From the NCBI GenBank assembly GCA_041497995.1, contig JBGQHM010000052.1, positions 1-26,098 of the forward strand: DNA of 26,098 nt. Direction: 5' to 3'. This DNA is from DATKMS01 sp041497995. GTDB taxonomy: Bacteria; Desulfobacterota; Binatia; HRBIN30. The translations under genes and the position numbers were made by a program. Positions 7,663-16,537 of this stretch are shown in pieces. The first letter of the stretch is position 1. Each line of letters starts with the position of its first letter. Under the pieces are notes generated by a model. That model saw only the letters and a list, made by a program, of their open reading frames with translations. It had not been told where the DNA came from and ran no database searches.

Positions 7663-10600
7663 ATGGGCATAACGTTGCCAACGGTGCTAGGGGTAGGGAC
7701 CAAACTCGACTTCAGATGGGACAGCGCATTGTTTCAAAAGGGTAACGGCGCGCGCGGAATCTTGAAGACATGCGGCCCCGCGGTTCTCGCCGCCCTCTGC
7801 ATCGTTCTGATCTGCCGATCGCGTCCGACGGCGGCACAAGCCACGACCGGTCTCATCTATACGACCGTCGGCGGCGCCAACGGTGACGGCGGACCGGCGA
7901 CGGATGCCGTTGTCGACCCGCACGGCGTCGCCGTGTGCGCCGGGCTGCCGGGCGTGCCTCCGAATCTGTATGTCGCCGACACCAAGGGCAACCGTGTCCG
8001 CAAAATCGATGGGCTCACCGGCGTGGTCAGCACGATGGCGGGCACCGGCGTAGCGGGATTCTCCGGTGACGGCGGTCTGGGTGTAGAGGCGCAACTCGCA
8101 TTCCCCGCCGATGTGGCTTGTGATTCAAACGGCAACCTTTACATCGTCGACGGAGGCAGTAGCCGCCGCGTCCGAAAACTCGACACGGCGGGAGGGATCA
8201 CGACCGTCGCCGGCAATGGAAGCTCTGGCTTCTCCGGAGATGACGGCCCTGCGACCCAGGCTGGGATCACCCCGTATGCGGTGGCCCTCGACGCGAGCGG
8301 CAATCTCTACATCGCAGACGCCGACAATCGTCGCGTCCGCAAGGTCGACACACAAGGAATCATCACGACCGTCGCCGGAACCGGCGTCTACGGATACGCG
8401 CGCGAAGGGCAGACTGCCGTACAAGCTGAGCTCGGGTTCCCCTCCGGCGTCGCCGTCGATACGCAGGGGCGGCTGTACATCGTCGACTACAATAACAAGG
8501 TCGTCTACAGGGTCGCCAACGGGCTGATCAATACGATTGCCGGCAACTACATTCCGAGGTTTGATGGCGATGGCGGCCCGGCACTCAATGCGTCCTTGCT
8601 GTTTCCCAACCGCGTCGCGCTCGATGTGAGTGGCAACGTCTACATCTCGGACCAGGGCAACAACCGTGTGCGCCGTGTCGATGCCATCACCGGTATTATC
8701 ACGAGCATTGCCGGCAACGGCTCGATCGGTTCCACGGGAGACGGCGGCCCCGGCACACAGGCGAGCTTGTTCCCGTTGCACGCCATCGCGGCCGATCAGC
8801 TCGGCAACCTGTATATCGCCACCTCGGTCTCCACGTCGGACGTGTGGTCGACCGACAACCGTGTGCGCAAGCTGAACGCCGCAGGGATCATCAGTACGTT
8901 CGCCGGTATCAGTCACACCGGTGACGGCGGGCCCGCACTTGACGCCATCGTGGATCCCCAAGGGCTGGCGACCGAACGCGTGGCCGGCCCGCGGAACCTG
9001 TACATCGCCGACGGCCGGAACAATCAGGTACGCAGGGTCGATGCCATCACCGGTACCATCACGAGAATTGCCGGCACCGGCGTTGCCGGCTTCTCGGGAG
9101 ACAACGGCCCGGCCCTCAACGCGCAGCTCTCCGACCCGGTGGCGGTCGCACTCGACCGTGCCGGCAACGTCTTCATCGGCGACCAAAACAGTTCCCGAGT
9201 GCGGCGCATCGACACGCGGGGCTCCATCACGACCGTGGCCGGCAATGGCACCTTCGGGTACAGCGGCGACGGCGGCGCCGCCATCGACGCGGCGATCTCG
9301 TACCCCACCGGTATCGGTGTTGACGACGGCGGCAACCTTTACATTGCCGATCGTTACAACTACCGCATTCGCAAAGTGACGCCCCAGGGAGTCATCACCA
9401 CCTTTGCCGGCGACGGTACGTTCAACCCGTCGGCGCCTCCAGGTGATGGCAGCCAGGCGACGCAAGTACAGCTCGGCGTTCCCACCGACGTCGTCGCCGC
9501 GCCGGACGGCAGCCTCTACATCGCCGAGTTCGGCAGCCATCGAGTGCGCAAGGTGCGATCGAACGGCATCATTGTCACGATTGCCGGCAACGGCAACTAC
9601 GGTTCAAGCGGCGATGGCGGCCTCGCGGTGAACGCGCTCCTCAATGGTCCGTATCGTCTAGCACTCGATGCGCAAGGGAACCTGTTTATGTCTGACTTCG
9701 CCAACGACCGCCTGCGGCGAATCGATGTCACGACCGGCATCATTACCACTGTGGCCGGCACCGGGATGGCCGGAGTGGAAGGGGATGGCGGCCCAGCCAT
9801 TCTGGCGAACTTGTACGGTGCTACAGGACTGGCGGTTGGTGCCTCGGATAGCTTGTACATCGCCCAGGCGGATGGTGCGCGCGTGCGTGTGGTCGTATCC
9901 GCAGCGGCCGCATCGCCAACAGCCACCTACACACCGACAGCACTGCCCTCGGCGACGGCCACGGGGACACGCACCCACACTCCAACCGCGTCGCCGACGC
10001 GCACACCCACGGCCACCGCCAGCTCAACACCGACACGCACGGTGACCGTGACATCGACATCGACCGCCACCCCGACGTTCACCGCCACAGTCTCACCGAC
10101 GCGTACGCCGACAGCCACCGCCAGCCCAACGCCAACGCGCACAGTCACGGCAACATCGACGTCGGCCCTCACCCCGACGCTCACTGCCACGATCTCGCCG
10201 ACGCGTACGCCAACGCCCACTGCCACCCTTGTTCCGACGGCAACCCCCACACCGACGCCCACCCGCTCGCTGACTGCGACGAGTACGGTCACCCCGACCC
10301 GTACGCCCACGCCGACATCGACCACTACAGCCAGGTCTACAGCTACTTCTACGCCGAGCCACACGCCGACCATCACGGCGACACCGACTCCGACCGACAC
10401 ACGAAAGGCCACCGCGACGCCGAGCCCGACCGACACGCTCACGCCGATACCAACGGCAACCGCCAGTCACACCGTCGCTCCGACTGCGGTCTCATGCGTC
10501 GGCGACTGCGGTGGTGACGGCACGGTCACCGTGGGCGATCTGCTGACGATGGTGAACGTCGCCCTGGGGAACACGCCGGTTTCAACGTGCCGCGTCGGTG

Positions 10601-10677
10601 ATCCAAATGGGGATGGCCAGATCGTAGTGAACGAGATCGTGATGTCGGTGGAGAATGCGCTGGACGGCTGCCCGTAA
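7663..10677 (+). CDS. Large secreted NHL-repeat protein with Thr/Pro stalk and C-terminal dockerin-like module
   Basis: The protein has 1004 residues. A hydrophobic export signal lies at about residues 37-58 (ILKTCGPAVLAALCIVLICRS, ending TAAQA). The ATG at 7663 has no clear ribosome site, so the true start may be a downstream GTG or TTG. Residues ~60-745 contain about a dozen propeller repeats of the form TVAGNG..GFSGDGGPA..A.L..P.GVAVD..GNLYIAD..NNRVRKVD. Residues ~750-943 are a low-complexity Thr/Pro/Ala stalk. Residues 945-1004 are a two-loop EF-hand/dockerin-like module (DCGGDGTVTVGD, then DPNGDGQIVVNE), opened by CVGDC and closed by DGCP. The Asp/Asn spacing suits calcium binding. The likely role is an exported or surface-displayed binding propeller; partner and ligand are unknown. 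No scaffoldin-type cohesin is visible in the window, so a cellulosome role is not supported. Confidence 0.88.
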   Translation: MGITLPTVLGVGTKLDFRWDSALFQKGNGARGILKTCGPAVLAALCIVLICRSRPTAAQATTGLIYTTVGGANGDGGPATDAVVDPHGVAVCAGLPGVPPNLYVADTKGNRVRKIDGLTGVVSTMAGTGVAGFSGDGGLGVEAQLAFPADVACDSNGNLYIVDGGSSRRVRKLDTAGGITTVAGNGSSGFSGDDGPATQAGITPYAVALDASGNLYIADADNRRVRKVDTQGIITTVAGTGVYGYAREGQTAVQAELGFPSGVAVDTQGRLYIVDYNNKVVYRVANGLINTIAGNYIPRFDGDGGPALNASLLFPNRVALDVSGNVYISDQGNNRVRRVDAITGIITSIAGNGSIGSTGDGGPGTQASLFPLHAIAADQLGNLYIATSVSTSDVWSTDNRVRKLNAAGIISTFAGISHTGDGGPALDAIVDPQGLATERVAGPRNLYIADGRNNQVRRVDAITGTITRIAGTGVAGFSGDNGPALNAQLSDPVAVALDRAGNVFIGDQNSSRVRRIDTRGSITTVAGNGTFGYSGDGGAAIDAAISYPTGIGVDDGGNLYIADRYNYRIRKVTPQGVITTFAGDGTFNPSAPPGDGSQATQVQLGVPTDVVAAPDGSLYIAEFGSHRVRKVRSNGIIVTIAGNGNYGSSGDGGLAVNALLNGPYRLALDAQGNLFMSDFANDRLRRIDVTTGIITTVAGTGMAGVEGDGGPAILANLYGATGLAVGASDSLYIAQADGARVRVVVSAAAASPTATYTPTALPSATATGTRTHTPTASPTRTPTATASSTPTRTVTVTSTSTATPTFTATVSPTRTPTATASPTPTRTVTATSTSALTPTLTATISPTRTPTPTATLVPTATPTPTPTRSLTATSTVTPTRTPTPTSTTTARSTATSTPSHTPTITATPTPTDTRKATATPSPTDTLTPIPTATASHTVAPTAVSCVGDCGGDGTVTVGDLLTMVNVALGNTPVSTCRVGDPNGDGQIVVNEIVMSVENALDGCP
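9913..10485 (+). repeat. Low-complexity Thr/Pro stalk-coding repeat
   Basis: An irregular array of ACG/ACC/CCG codons gives TPTATxSPTRTPT-like units about 20-30 residues long, repeated with variation. It encodes the extended stalk of the NHL protein. The periodicity is codon-level and degenerate, and such tracts are prone to slippage in length. Confidence 0.85.
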
Positions 10678-10698
10678 CCTGTAGTGCCCTCCGTGACA

Positions 10699-10718
10699 TA
10701 GCCCCTTCGACCGGGCTA
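10699..10718 (+). terminator. Possible hairpin after the NHL gene
   Basis: The arms TAGCCC and GGGCTA are perfect complements around an eight-base loop, 22 bases after the NHL stop codon and 43 bases before the P450 start. No T-run follows, so it is not a canonical intrinsic terminator and might instead be an operator for the P450 gene. Confidence 0.3.
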
Positions 10719-10760
10719 ATATCCTTCCGCGTCGCAGCGACATGAGGAGATCCAACGGCC

Positions 10761-12011
10761 ATGCAGACACCCGCACATGATTTCGATCCCGCCACACTCG
10801 ACCTCGCCACCCCGGAGCACTACGAGCGCAACGGCTACCCGCACGGCGAGTGGACCTGGCTGCGCCGGCATGACCCGGTGTTCTGGTACGAGCGGGCCAA
10901 TGTCGATCCGTTCTGGGCGATCACCAAGCACGCCGACATCATCGCGATCGGCAAGCAGCCCGAGATCTTCCTGAACGCGCCACGCCTCGCTGTCTTCACC
11001 AACGACCTGCCACCGCCCCCCGAGGGGCAGTCACGACACCTGCTCAACATGGATCCGCCGGATCACGGCCGCTACCGCCGCATCACCAGCGGGTGGTTCA
11101 CGCCACGGGCCATCCGCGCGATGGACGCCAAGGTTGCGCGCGTCACCCGCGAGGTGCTTGATGCGGCCGCCGAGAAGGAGGCGGGAGACTTCGTGCGCGA
11201 CGTGTCGGCACAGATCACCATCGCCGTGATCGCGGAGATGCTCGGTGTACCGCGCAAGGATTGGGAGCTGCTGTTCCGCTGGACGAACGAGATCATCGCG
11301 CCGCAAGATCCCGAGTTCCAGCACGGCGCAACGCCGCAGGAGACCATCGAGCGGTCGCGCCTCGAGCTCTTCTCCTACTTCAACGATCTCGCCATGCAGC
11401 GGCGTGCGACGCCGTCGAATGACATCGTTAGCGTCGTTGCCAACGGGCAGCTGAACGGCGAACCCCTGCCGCCGGTCGAGCTGCTCTCGTACTTCTTCCT
11501 GCTCGTCGTCGCCGGCAACGAGACAACGCGGAACGCCATGACGGGAGGGATGCTGGCGTTCCTCGACAACCCGGGGGAGTGGGACAAGCTCCGCCGCGAT
11601 CCGGCACGCCTCGACGGCGCCGTCGAGGAGATCGTGCGCTGGACGACGCCGGTGATCCAGTTCTCCCGCACCGCGACGCGTGACTACGCGCTGCGCGGCA
11701 AGACCATCCGCGCGGGGCAGTCGGTGTGCCTCTTCTACGGTTCTGGGAATCGCGACGAAGAGGTGTTCGACGAGCCATTCCGTTTCCGCATCGACCGCGA
11801 ACCCAATCCGCACATCGGCTTCGGCATGGGCGAGCACGTGTGCCTCGGGGCGCACCTCGCGCGTCTCGAACTGCGTCACGCCTTCCGGCAGCTGCGTGAG
11901 CGGCTCGATGAATGCGCACTGGCCGGTCCGGTAGCGCGTGTGCGCTCGAGCTTCGTCGGCGGGATCAAGCGGGCGCCAATGCGGTGGCGGATCACCCGCG
12001 CCGCCGCGTGA
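10761..12011 (+). CDS. Cytochrome P450 (bacterial class I, CYP124/125/142-like)
   Basis: The protein has 416 residues and is soluble. The ATG at 10761 follows GAGGAGATCC. Family motifs are complete: the I-helix oxygen-activation motif AGNETTRN (251-258), the ExxR pair Glu290/Arg293 in VEEIVRW, and the haem loop FGMGEHVCLGAH with thiolate Cys361. The N-terminal HLLNMDPPDHGRYRR and SGWFTPRAIRAM blocks resemble mycobacterial-type CYP124/125/142 enzymes, which hydroxylate the terminal carbon of sterol or branched lipid side chains. That substrate class is inferred from overall style, not from a diagnostic residue. As a class I P450 it needs a ferredoxin and a ferredoxin reductase, and neither is adjacent. 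It stands alone between the NHL gene and the oxidase operon, with its own ribosome site. Confidence 0.95.
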   Translation: MQTPAHDFDPATLDLATPEHYERNGYPHGEWTWLRRHDPVFWYERANVDPFWAITKHADIIAIGKQPEIFLNAPRLAVFTNDLPPPPEGQSRHLLNMDPPDHGRYRRITSGWFTPRAIRAMDAKVARVTREVLDAAAEKEAGDFVRDVSAQITIAVIAEMLGVPRKDWELLFRWTNEIIAPQDPEFQHGATPQETIERSRLELFSYFNDLAMQRRATPSNDIVSVVANGQLNGEPLPPVELLSYFFLLVVAGNETTRNAMTGGMLAFLDNPGEWDKLRRDPARLDGAVEEIVRWTTPVIQFSRTATRDYALRGKTIRAGQSVCLFYGSGNRDEEVFDEPFRFRIDREPNPHIGFGMGEHVCLGAHLARLELRHAFRQLRERLDECALAGPVARVRSSFVGGIKRAPMRWRITRAAA

Positions 12012-12382
12012 CGGCTGCGCATCGGCGTCCTTGCGCCGACTTCGTCCCCGAGTGAACCTTGAAGACGAAAGCCACCAACTCGGAACACTCGGAACTACGT
12101 CCCCATGGCTCTGGAACGCCAATCATCGCGAGTTTCGATGAGATCCAGGCGCGCGGCATCGTACTCGATCCGAACAACTTCAGCGCCTACGAGTTTAGGT
12201 TCGGTGTCGCCACACAATCCGACGGTGGTGCCCGTGCCGTTCTAGACAATCCTCCCAAGGGATTCGCATCTGAGCGGGCGCTACTGGACTTCTGACCCCG
12301 CTCGGGACACACTTCGCGCCTCGGCAGCTGGTGGGAGGGACCTCGTGGCCGTTGAGTACGCGCAAGGACGCCGGGCGGACGT
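12012..12382. other. Gap between P450 and oxidase operon
   Basis: These 371 bases should hold the promoter of the respiratory operon, but I see no convincing -35/-10 pair. The region contains the doubtful ORF at 12059-12295, whose base composition is slightly less GC-rich than the surrounding genes. No tRNA, insertion-sequence end or terminator hairpin with a T-run is visible. Confidence 0.5.
12059..12295 (+). CDS. Doubtful small ORF or gene remnant, 78 residues
   Basis: The only available start is TTG at 12059, two codons after an in-frame stop, with no ribosome site. The peptide becomes protein-like after about residue 17 (GSGTPIIASFDEIQARGIVL, then DPNNFSAYEFRFG). SFDEIQARGIVLDPNNF faintly resembles segments of type I restriction methylase subunits that read 'DEI...yNLd..rY', but too weakly to name. 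It may be the tail of a deleted gene or non-coding. Confidence 0.25.
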   Translation: MKTKATNSEHSELRPHGSGTPIIASFDEIQARGIVLDPNNFSAYEFRFGVATQSDGGARAVLDNPPKGFASERALLDF

Positions 12383-13426
12383 ATGAGGCGGGTCGTTTCG
12401 ATACTCGCCACCCTCACCGGCATGGCGCTGCCCGCCCTGGCAGACGATTGGGGGATGGGAGCGGCCAACCGCAAGATCGCTCAAACGAGCATCTTCACGA
12501 CCGTCTCCACGCCTGGCGACGAGGTCTACACGATCGCCATGTTTGTCCTCGGGATCACCGGGGTGATCTTCATCATCGTCGGTGGGCTGCTCGCCTACAG
12601 CGTCGTGCGTTTCCGCAGCGCGCCCGGCGATGACGGCCGCGAGCCGCCGCAGGTGTACGGCAGTAACCCGGTCGAGTTCGCCTGGACCACGGTGCCGATT
12701 CTCATCGTGTTCGTCCTCATCCTGACGACGGCGCGCACCATCTACACCGTCCAAGCCGCACCGCGGCCGCCGGATGCGCTCGGCGTGCGCGTCGTCGGCC
12801 ATCAGTGGTGGTGGGAGTTCCAGTACCCCGGCCTCGGTATCGTCACTGCGAACGAGCTCCATATCCCAGTCAGTGATGCGCAGCATCCGACGCCGACGTT
12901 TCTCGATCTCGAATCCGCCGACGTGGCTCATAGCTTTTGGGTCCCACGTCTCGCCGGCAAGACCGACCTGATCCCGAACAAGAAGAACTCGATGTGGATC
13001 GACCCGCGCGAGCCCGGCACGTATCTCGGCCAGTGCGCCGAGTATTGCGGTACGGAGCACGCGCTCATGCTGCTGCGCGTCGTCGTGCACCCGCGCGACG
13101 AGTGGGAGCGCTGGGTGGCGGCACAACGACAACCAGCAGTGCAGGAAGCCTCCGTCGCGCGCGGGCGCTCGGTGTTCGAATCGACGGCGTGCATCAACTG
13201 CCACACCGTGCGCGGCACGGTGGCGAACGGCCAGTTCGGGCCGGATCTCACGCATCTGATGAGTCGCGAGACGCTGGGCGCGGGCGTCGCGCTGAACACG
13301 CCAGGGCACCTGAAGACTTGGCTCCACGACCCCAGTGTGATGAAACCGGGCGCGCTGATGCCGGCGATGAACCTGGCTGAGAACGACCTCGACGACCTTG
13401 TCGCGTACATGGCGACGCTGCACTAG
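12383..13426 (+). CDS. coxB: Cytochrome c oxidase subunit II with fused cytochrome c (caa3 type)
   Basis: The protein has 347 residues. It begins with a signal peptide (MRRVVSILATLTGMALPALA), then two membrane helices (about 51-73 and 94-115) and a periplasmic cupredoxin domain. The CuA ligands are all visible: His183 in VAHSFW, and Cys218, Cys222, His226 and Met229 in GQCAEYCGTEHALM. The VGHQWWWEFQYP electron-entry block is present. The C-terminal ~85 residues form a cytochrome c with CINCH (270-274) and a likely Met ligand in ALMPAMNL. In caa3 oxidases the fused cytochrome delivers electrons directly to CuA, so soluble cytochrome c is not essential. It starts the seven-gene operon; subunit I begins nine bases after its stop. 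The ribosome site is weak. Confidence 0.96.
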   Translation: MRRVVSILATLTGMALPALADDWGMGAANRKIAQTSIFTTVSTPGDEVYTIAMFVLGITGVIFIIVGGLLAYSVVRFRSAPGDDGREPPQVYGSNPVEFAWTTVPILIVFVLILTTARTIYTVQAAPRPPDALGVRVVGHQWWWEFQYPGLGIVTANELHIPVSDAQHPTPTFLDLESADVAHSFWVPRLAGKTDLIPNKKNSMWIDPREPGTYLGQCAEYCGTEHALMLLRVVVHPRDEWERWVAAQRQPAVQEASVARGRSVFESTACINCHTVRGTVANGQFGPDLTHLMSRETLGAGVALNTPGHLKTWLHDPSVMKPGALMPAMNLAENDLDDLVAYMATLH

Positions 13427-13434
13427 CGGACCGC

Positions 13435-15111
13435 ATGGCTGCCATCGAACAGGACATCGCACTTGCTCCGACCGCCGCCGACCTGCCGCTCCTCGGCAAG
13501 CTGCACGAGTGGGTCGTCACCGTCGATCACAAGCGGCTGGGCATCATGTACATCGGGGGTGGGCTGCTGTTCTTCGTCGTTGCCGGCCTCCAGGCAGCAA
13601 CGATGCGCCTGCAACTCGCCTTTCCGAACGCCGGTATCATCCCACCCCAGGTCTTCAACCGACTCTTGACGATGCACGGCACCGCGATGGTCTTCCTCGT
13701 CGGCATGCCGATCCTGACCGGCTTCTTCAACTACCTCGTGCCGCTGATGATCGGTGCGCGCGATCTCGCGTTCCCGCGCCTCAACGCGTTCGGCTTCTGG
13801 CTCTGGTTCTTCGGTAGCCTGCTGCTCTACTTCAGCTACGTCGGCGCGGAAGGGCTCTACGGTGCCGGCAGCGCACCCGACGTCGGCTGGTTTGCATACG
13901 CACCGCTCACCGAACGGCCGTTCTCGCGCGGCAACAGCACCGACTACTGGATCCTCAGCATCTTCATCACCAGCATCGGCTCGATCGCCACGGCGATCAA
14001 TCTGATGACCACGGTCTTCTGCATGCGGTGCGAGGGCATGACGTTGCGCAAGATGCCGGTGCTCGTCTGGCTCGCGTTGGTGGTGTCGTTGATGATCATG
14101 ATCGTGCTGCCGCCGCTGGGCGCCGCGCAGATGATGCTCCTCCTCGACCGCTTCTTCGGTGCGCACTTCTTCGACACGCAAGCCGGCGGCTCGGCCGTGC
14201 TGTGGCAGCACTTCTTTTGGATCTTCGGTCACCCGGAGGTGTACGTGCTGATCATTCCGGGGTTCGCGTTCGCGTCGGAGATCATTCCGGTGTTCTCGCG
14301 CAAAGTCATCTTCGGCTACCAGGTGATGGTGGCGGCGAGCTGTGCCATCGGGGTCATCAGCCTGGGTGTCTGGGCACACCACATGTTTACCGTCGGCATG
14401 ACGCCGGCGGGCAACGCCTTCTTCGCGACGTCGACGATGATTGTCGGCATTCCCACCGGCATCAAGATCTTCAACTGGATGGGCACGATCTGGGGTGGGA
14501 AGATCCGTTTCAAAGTGCCGATGCTGTTCTGCCTCGGCTTTCTCTTTCAGTTTCTGATCGCCGGCCTGACGGGCATCCATCTGTCCGTCGCGCCGTTCGA
14601 CTGGCAGCTCAGCGACACGTACTTCGTGGTCGCGCACTTTCACTACGTGTTGATCGGCGGTCTGCTGTTCACGATCTTCGCGGCCATCTACTACTGGTTC
14701 CCGAAGGCCACCGGACGCATGTTGAGCGAGACTCTGGGAAAGTGGCACTTCTGGCTGCTGCTGATCGGCTTCCACATCACGTTCGACACGCTGCACTTCG
14801 CCGGGCTCATGGGCATGCCGCGGCGCATCTATACGTACCAGCCGGGCCGCGGGCTCGAGACGCTCAATTTGATTGCGTCGGTCGGCGTCATTTTCCAGGG
14901 GGCAGGCATACTGTGCTTCGTCATCAACGTGCTGCGCTCGCTGCGCTCAGGTGAACCGGCGGGCGACGACCCGTGGGACGCCTGGACCCTCGAGTGGTCG
15001 ACGAGCTCGCCACCACCGGAATACAACTTCGCGACCCCGCCGGTCGTCCATAGCCGCCGGCCACTGTGGGATCTGAAACACCCGGACGATCCCGACTGGC
15101 AGTACGAATGA
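13435..15111 (+). CDS. coxA: Cytochrome c oxidase subunit I
   Basis: The protein has 558 residues with about twelve membrane helices. Redox ligands are all present: His81 in MHGTAMVF (low-spin haem), His266 in GHPEVYVLI with Tyr270 for the His-Tyr cross-link (CuB), His315/His316 in WAHHMF (CuB), and His401 (high-spin haem) and His403 (low-spin haem) in AHFHYVL. The Glu of HPEVY, the end of the D proton channel in type A1 oxidases, is retained, as is a K-channel lysine in PTGIKIFNW. The enzyme reduces oxygen to water and pumps protons. The C-terminal tail (PPPEYNFATPPVVHSRRPLWD) is typical of the family. Its stop overlaps the subunit III start as ATGA, indicating translational coupling. Confidence 0.97.
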   Translation: MAAIEQDIALAPTAADLPLLGKLHEWVVTVDHKRLGIMYIGGGLLFFVVAGLQAATMRLQLAFPNAGIIPPQVFNRLLTMHGTAMVFLVGMPILTGFFNYLVPLMIGARDLAFPRLNAFGFWLWFFGSLLLYFSYVGAEGLYGAGSAPDVGWFAYAPLTERPFSRGNSTDYWILSIFITSIGSIATAINLMTTVFCMRCEGMTLRKMPVLVWLALVVSLMIMIVLPPLGAAQMMLLLDRFFGAHFFDTQAGGSAVLWQHFFWIFGHPEVYVLIIPGFAFASEIIPVFSRKVIFGYQVMVAASCAIGVISLGVWAHHMFTVGMTPAGNAFFATSTMIVGIPTGIKIFNWMGTIWGGKIRFKVPMLFCLGFLFQFLIAGLTGIHLSVAPFDWQLSDTYFVVAHFHYVLIGGLLFTIFAAIYYWFPKATGRMLSETLGKWHFWLLLIGFHITFDTLHFAGLMGMPRRIYTYQPGRGLETLNLIASVGVIFQGAGILCFVINVLRSLRSGEPAGDDPWDAWTLEWSTSSPPPEYNFATPPVVHSRRPLWDLKHPDDPDWQYE

Positions 15112-15704
15112 GTGCCGCGGCAGCCATTACACCGCCGCCGCTCGCGGCCGTTGCGACACCGCCGCGTGGCCGCGTCGGCATCCTCGGCGTCATCCTCACC
15201 GAGAGTGCGTTCTTCTCGATCTTCGTCGCGGCCTACGTGTTCTACATTGGCAAAAGCCTGAGCGGGCCGTTTCCGAAGGACGTGATCGAGCCGCCCATTT
15301 TCAACTCGATCTGCCTGCTCTCGAGTAGCGTGACCATCGTCTTCGCCGTCCGTGCGCTGCGCAGCGGTCGGGTACAGACCTTCGCGTTGTGGTGGCTGGC
15401 GACCGTGTTGCTCGGGCTCGAGTTCATCATCGGCACCGGCATGGAGTGGCACACCTTGATCTACCGGCACGGCTTGACGATCCATACGAACCTCTTTGGC
15501 ACGACCTACTACTCGCTCGTCGGTCTGCATGCGACGCACGTCATCGTGGGCTTGATCTTGATGACGCTGGTGATGATCCTCACCGCGCTCGGATACATGA
15601 ACGAGCGGCACGCGGAGCGTACGGAGGTCCTCTCCTGGTACTGGCACTTCGTCGATGCGGTGTGGGTTGTCGTCTTCCTCACCGTGTACGTGGCGGGTCG
15701 CTGA
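15108..15704 (+). CDS. coxC: Cytochrome c oxidase subunit III
   Basis: The protein has 198 residues. I chose the ATG at 15108 because it overlaps the coxA TGA; an in-frame ATG at 15066 lies inside coxA. About five membrane helices are visible, matching the short bacterial form that lacks the first two helices of the ~260-residue mitochondrial type. Family features include TESAFFSIFVAAYVFYI, GTGMEWHTLI, LHATHVIVGLILM and the C-terminal WYWHFVDAVWVVVF. Subunit III stabilises the oxidase and its proton uptake. The next gene starts eight bases after its stop. Confidence 0.94.
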   Translation: MSAAAAITPPPLAAVATPPRGRVGILGVILTESAFFSIFVAAYVFYIGKSLSGPFPKDVIEPPIFNSICLLSSSVTIVFAVRALRSGRVQTFALWWLATVLLGLEFIIGTGMEWHTLIYRHGLTIHTNLFGTTYYSLVGLHATHVIVGLILMTLVMILTALGYMNERHAERTEVLSWYWHFVDAVWVVVFLTVYVAGR

Positions 15705-15712
15705 GCGGTCCG

Positions 15713-16537
15713 ATGGCACACGAGGTCGAGAAGGTCGAGATGCCGGCGTCGACGGCGTGGCCGATGATCGCTGCCGCCGGCATCACCCTCGCCTGCGCCG
15801 GTCTGGTAACCACCGCGGCAGTCAGTGTGGTCGGTATCGCGTTGTTCTTCGCAGGCGCGGTCGGGTGGTTCAGAGAGGTTCTACCGCACGCGCATCATGA
15901 GGCGGTAGATATCGAGCGTCCTGAAGCGATCGTTGGCCGGGCACGGGTAGCGGTTGCGCACCTCCAGGTGGGTGAGCAAGGCCATCGTGCGCAGCTGCCC
16001 CTCGAGATCTATCCGTACTCGGCGGGCATCAAGGGCGGCATCGCCGGCGGCGCCGCGATGGCGGCACTGGCGGGGCTCCACGGAATGCTGCTGCACGGGA
16101 GTCCCTGGTACACCATCAACATCCTCGCCGCGACCGTGATGGCGCAGCTCGCGAATGCCGACGCTGCAACGCTCTCGACCTTCAACGCCACCGCCTTTAT
16201 GGCGGCGGTCGTGATCCACGGCGTGGTGTCGATCCTGGTGGGGCTGCTCTATGGGGTCCTGCTGCCGATGCTGCCGCGTCACCCGATGTTCCTCGGCGGG
16301 TTCGTCGCACCGCTCCTTTGGACCGGCCTCCTCTGGGCCACGCTCGACGTCATCAATCCGGTGCTCGATGCGCGCATCGAATGGCGCTGGTTCATCCTCT
16401 GCCAGATCGCCTTCGGATTGACCGCCGGCTTCGTGGTCGCGCGCTCCGAACGCATCGCCACGATCCAGCACCTGCCGTTCCTCGTGCGCGCCGGCATCGA
16501 AGCGCCCGGCGTTGGCGAACCCGAGGAGCGCACGTGA
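15713..16537 (+). CDS. Membrane protein: oxidase subunit IV-like N-terminus plus YagU/DUF1440-like domain
   Basis: The protein has 274 residues. The ATG at 15713 lies eight bases after coxC; the longer in-frame ORF to 15389 runs inside coxC and is rejected. The first ~55 residues have two membrane segments and the pattern STAWPMIAAAGITLACAGLV then GIALFFAGAVGWFREVLPH. I recognise this pattern from small subunit IV-type proteins of bacterial oxidases. After a soluble linker (~60-100), a four- or five-helix domain starts at YSAGIKGGIAGGAAMAALAG, includes LLHGSPWYTINILAA, and resembles YagU/DUF1440-type membrane proteins found in bacterial respiratory clusters. No haem or metal ligands stand out. 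Its position between oxidase and cytochrome bc genes suggests a structural or assembly role linking the two. The stop overlaps the next GTG start. Confidence 0.8.
   Translation: MAHEVEKVEMPASTAWPMIAAAGITLACAGLVTTAAVSVVGIALFFAGAVGWFREVLPHAHHEAVDIERPEAIVGRARVAVAHLQVGEQGHRAQLPLEIYPYSAGIKGGIAGGAAMAALAGLHGMLLHGSPWYTINILAATVMAQLANADAATLSTFNATAFMAAVVIHGVVSILVGLLYGVLLPMLPRHPMFLGGFVAPLLWTGLLWATLDVINPVLDARIEWRWFILCQIAFGLTAGFVVARSERIATIQHLPFLVRAGIEAPGVGEPEERT

Noticed and set aside
8125..9540. 471-codon minus-strand frame opposite the NHL gene
   Set aside because: Repetitive only because the NHL repeats are; no start signal and no independent family features.
9913..10485. Possible CRISPR or satellite array
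   Set aside because: The repetition comes from Thr/Pro codons, with variable units, no constant spacer length and an uninterrupted reading frame.
11031..12122. 363-codon minus-strand frame opposite the P450
   Set aside because: Antisense shadow; the plus-strand P450 motifs are complete.
13423..14796. 457-codon minus-strand frame opposite coxA
   Set aside because: Antisense shadow of a fully conserved oxidase subunit; its peptide is Glu/His/Arg-rich low complexity with no domain.
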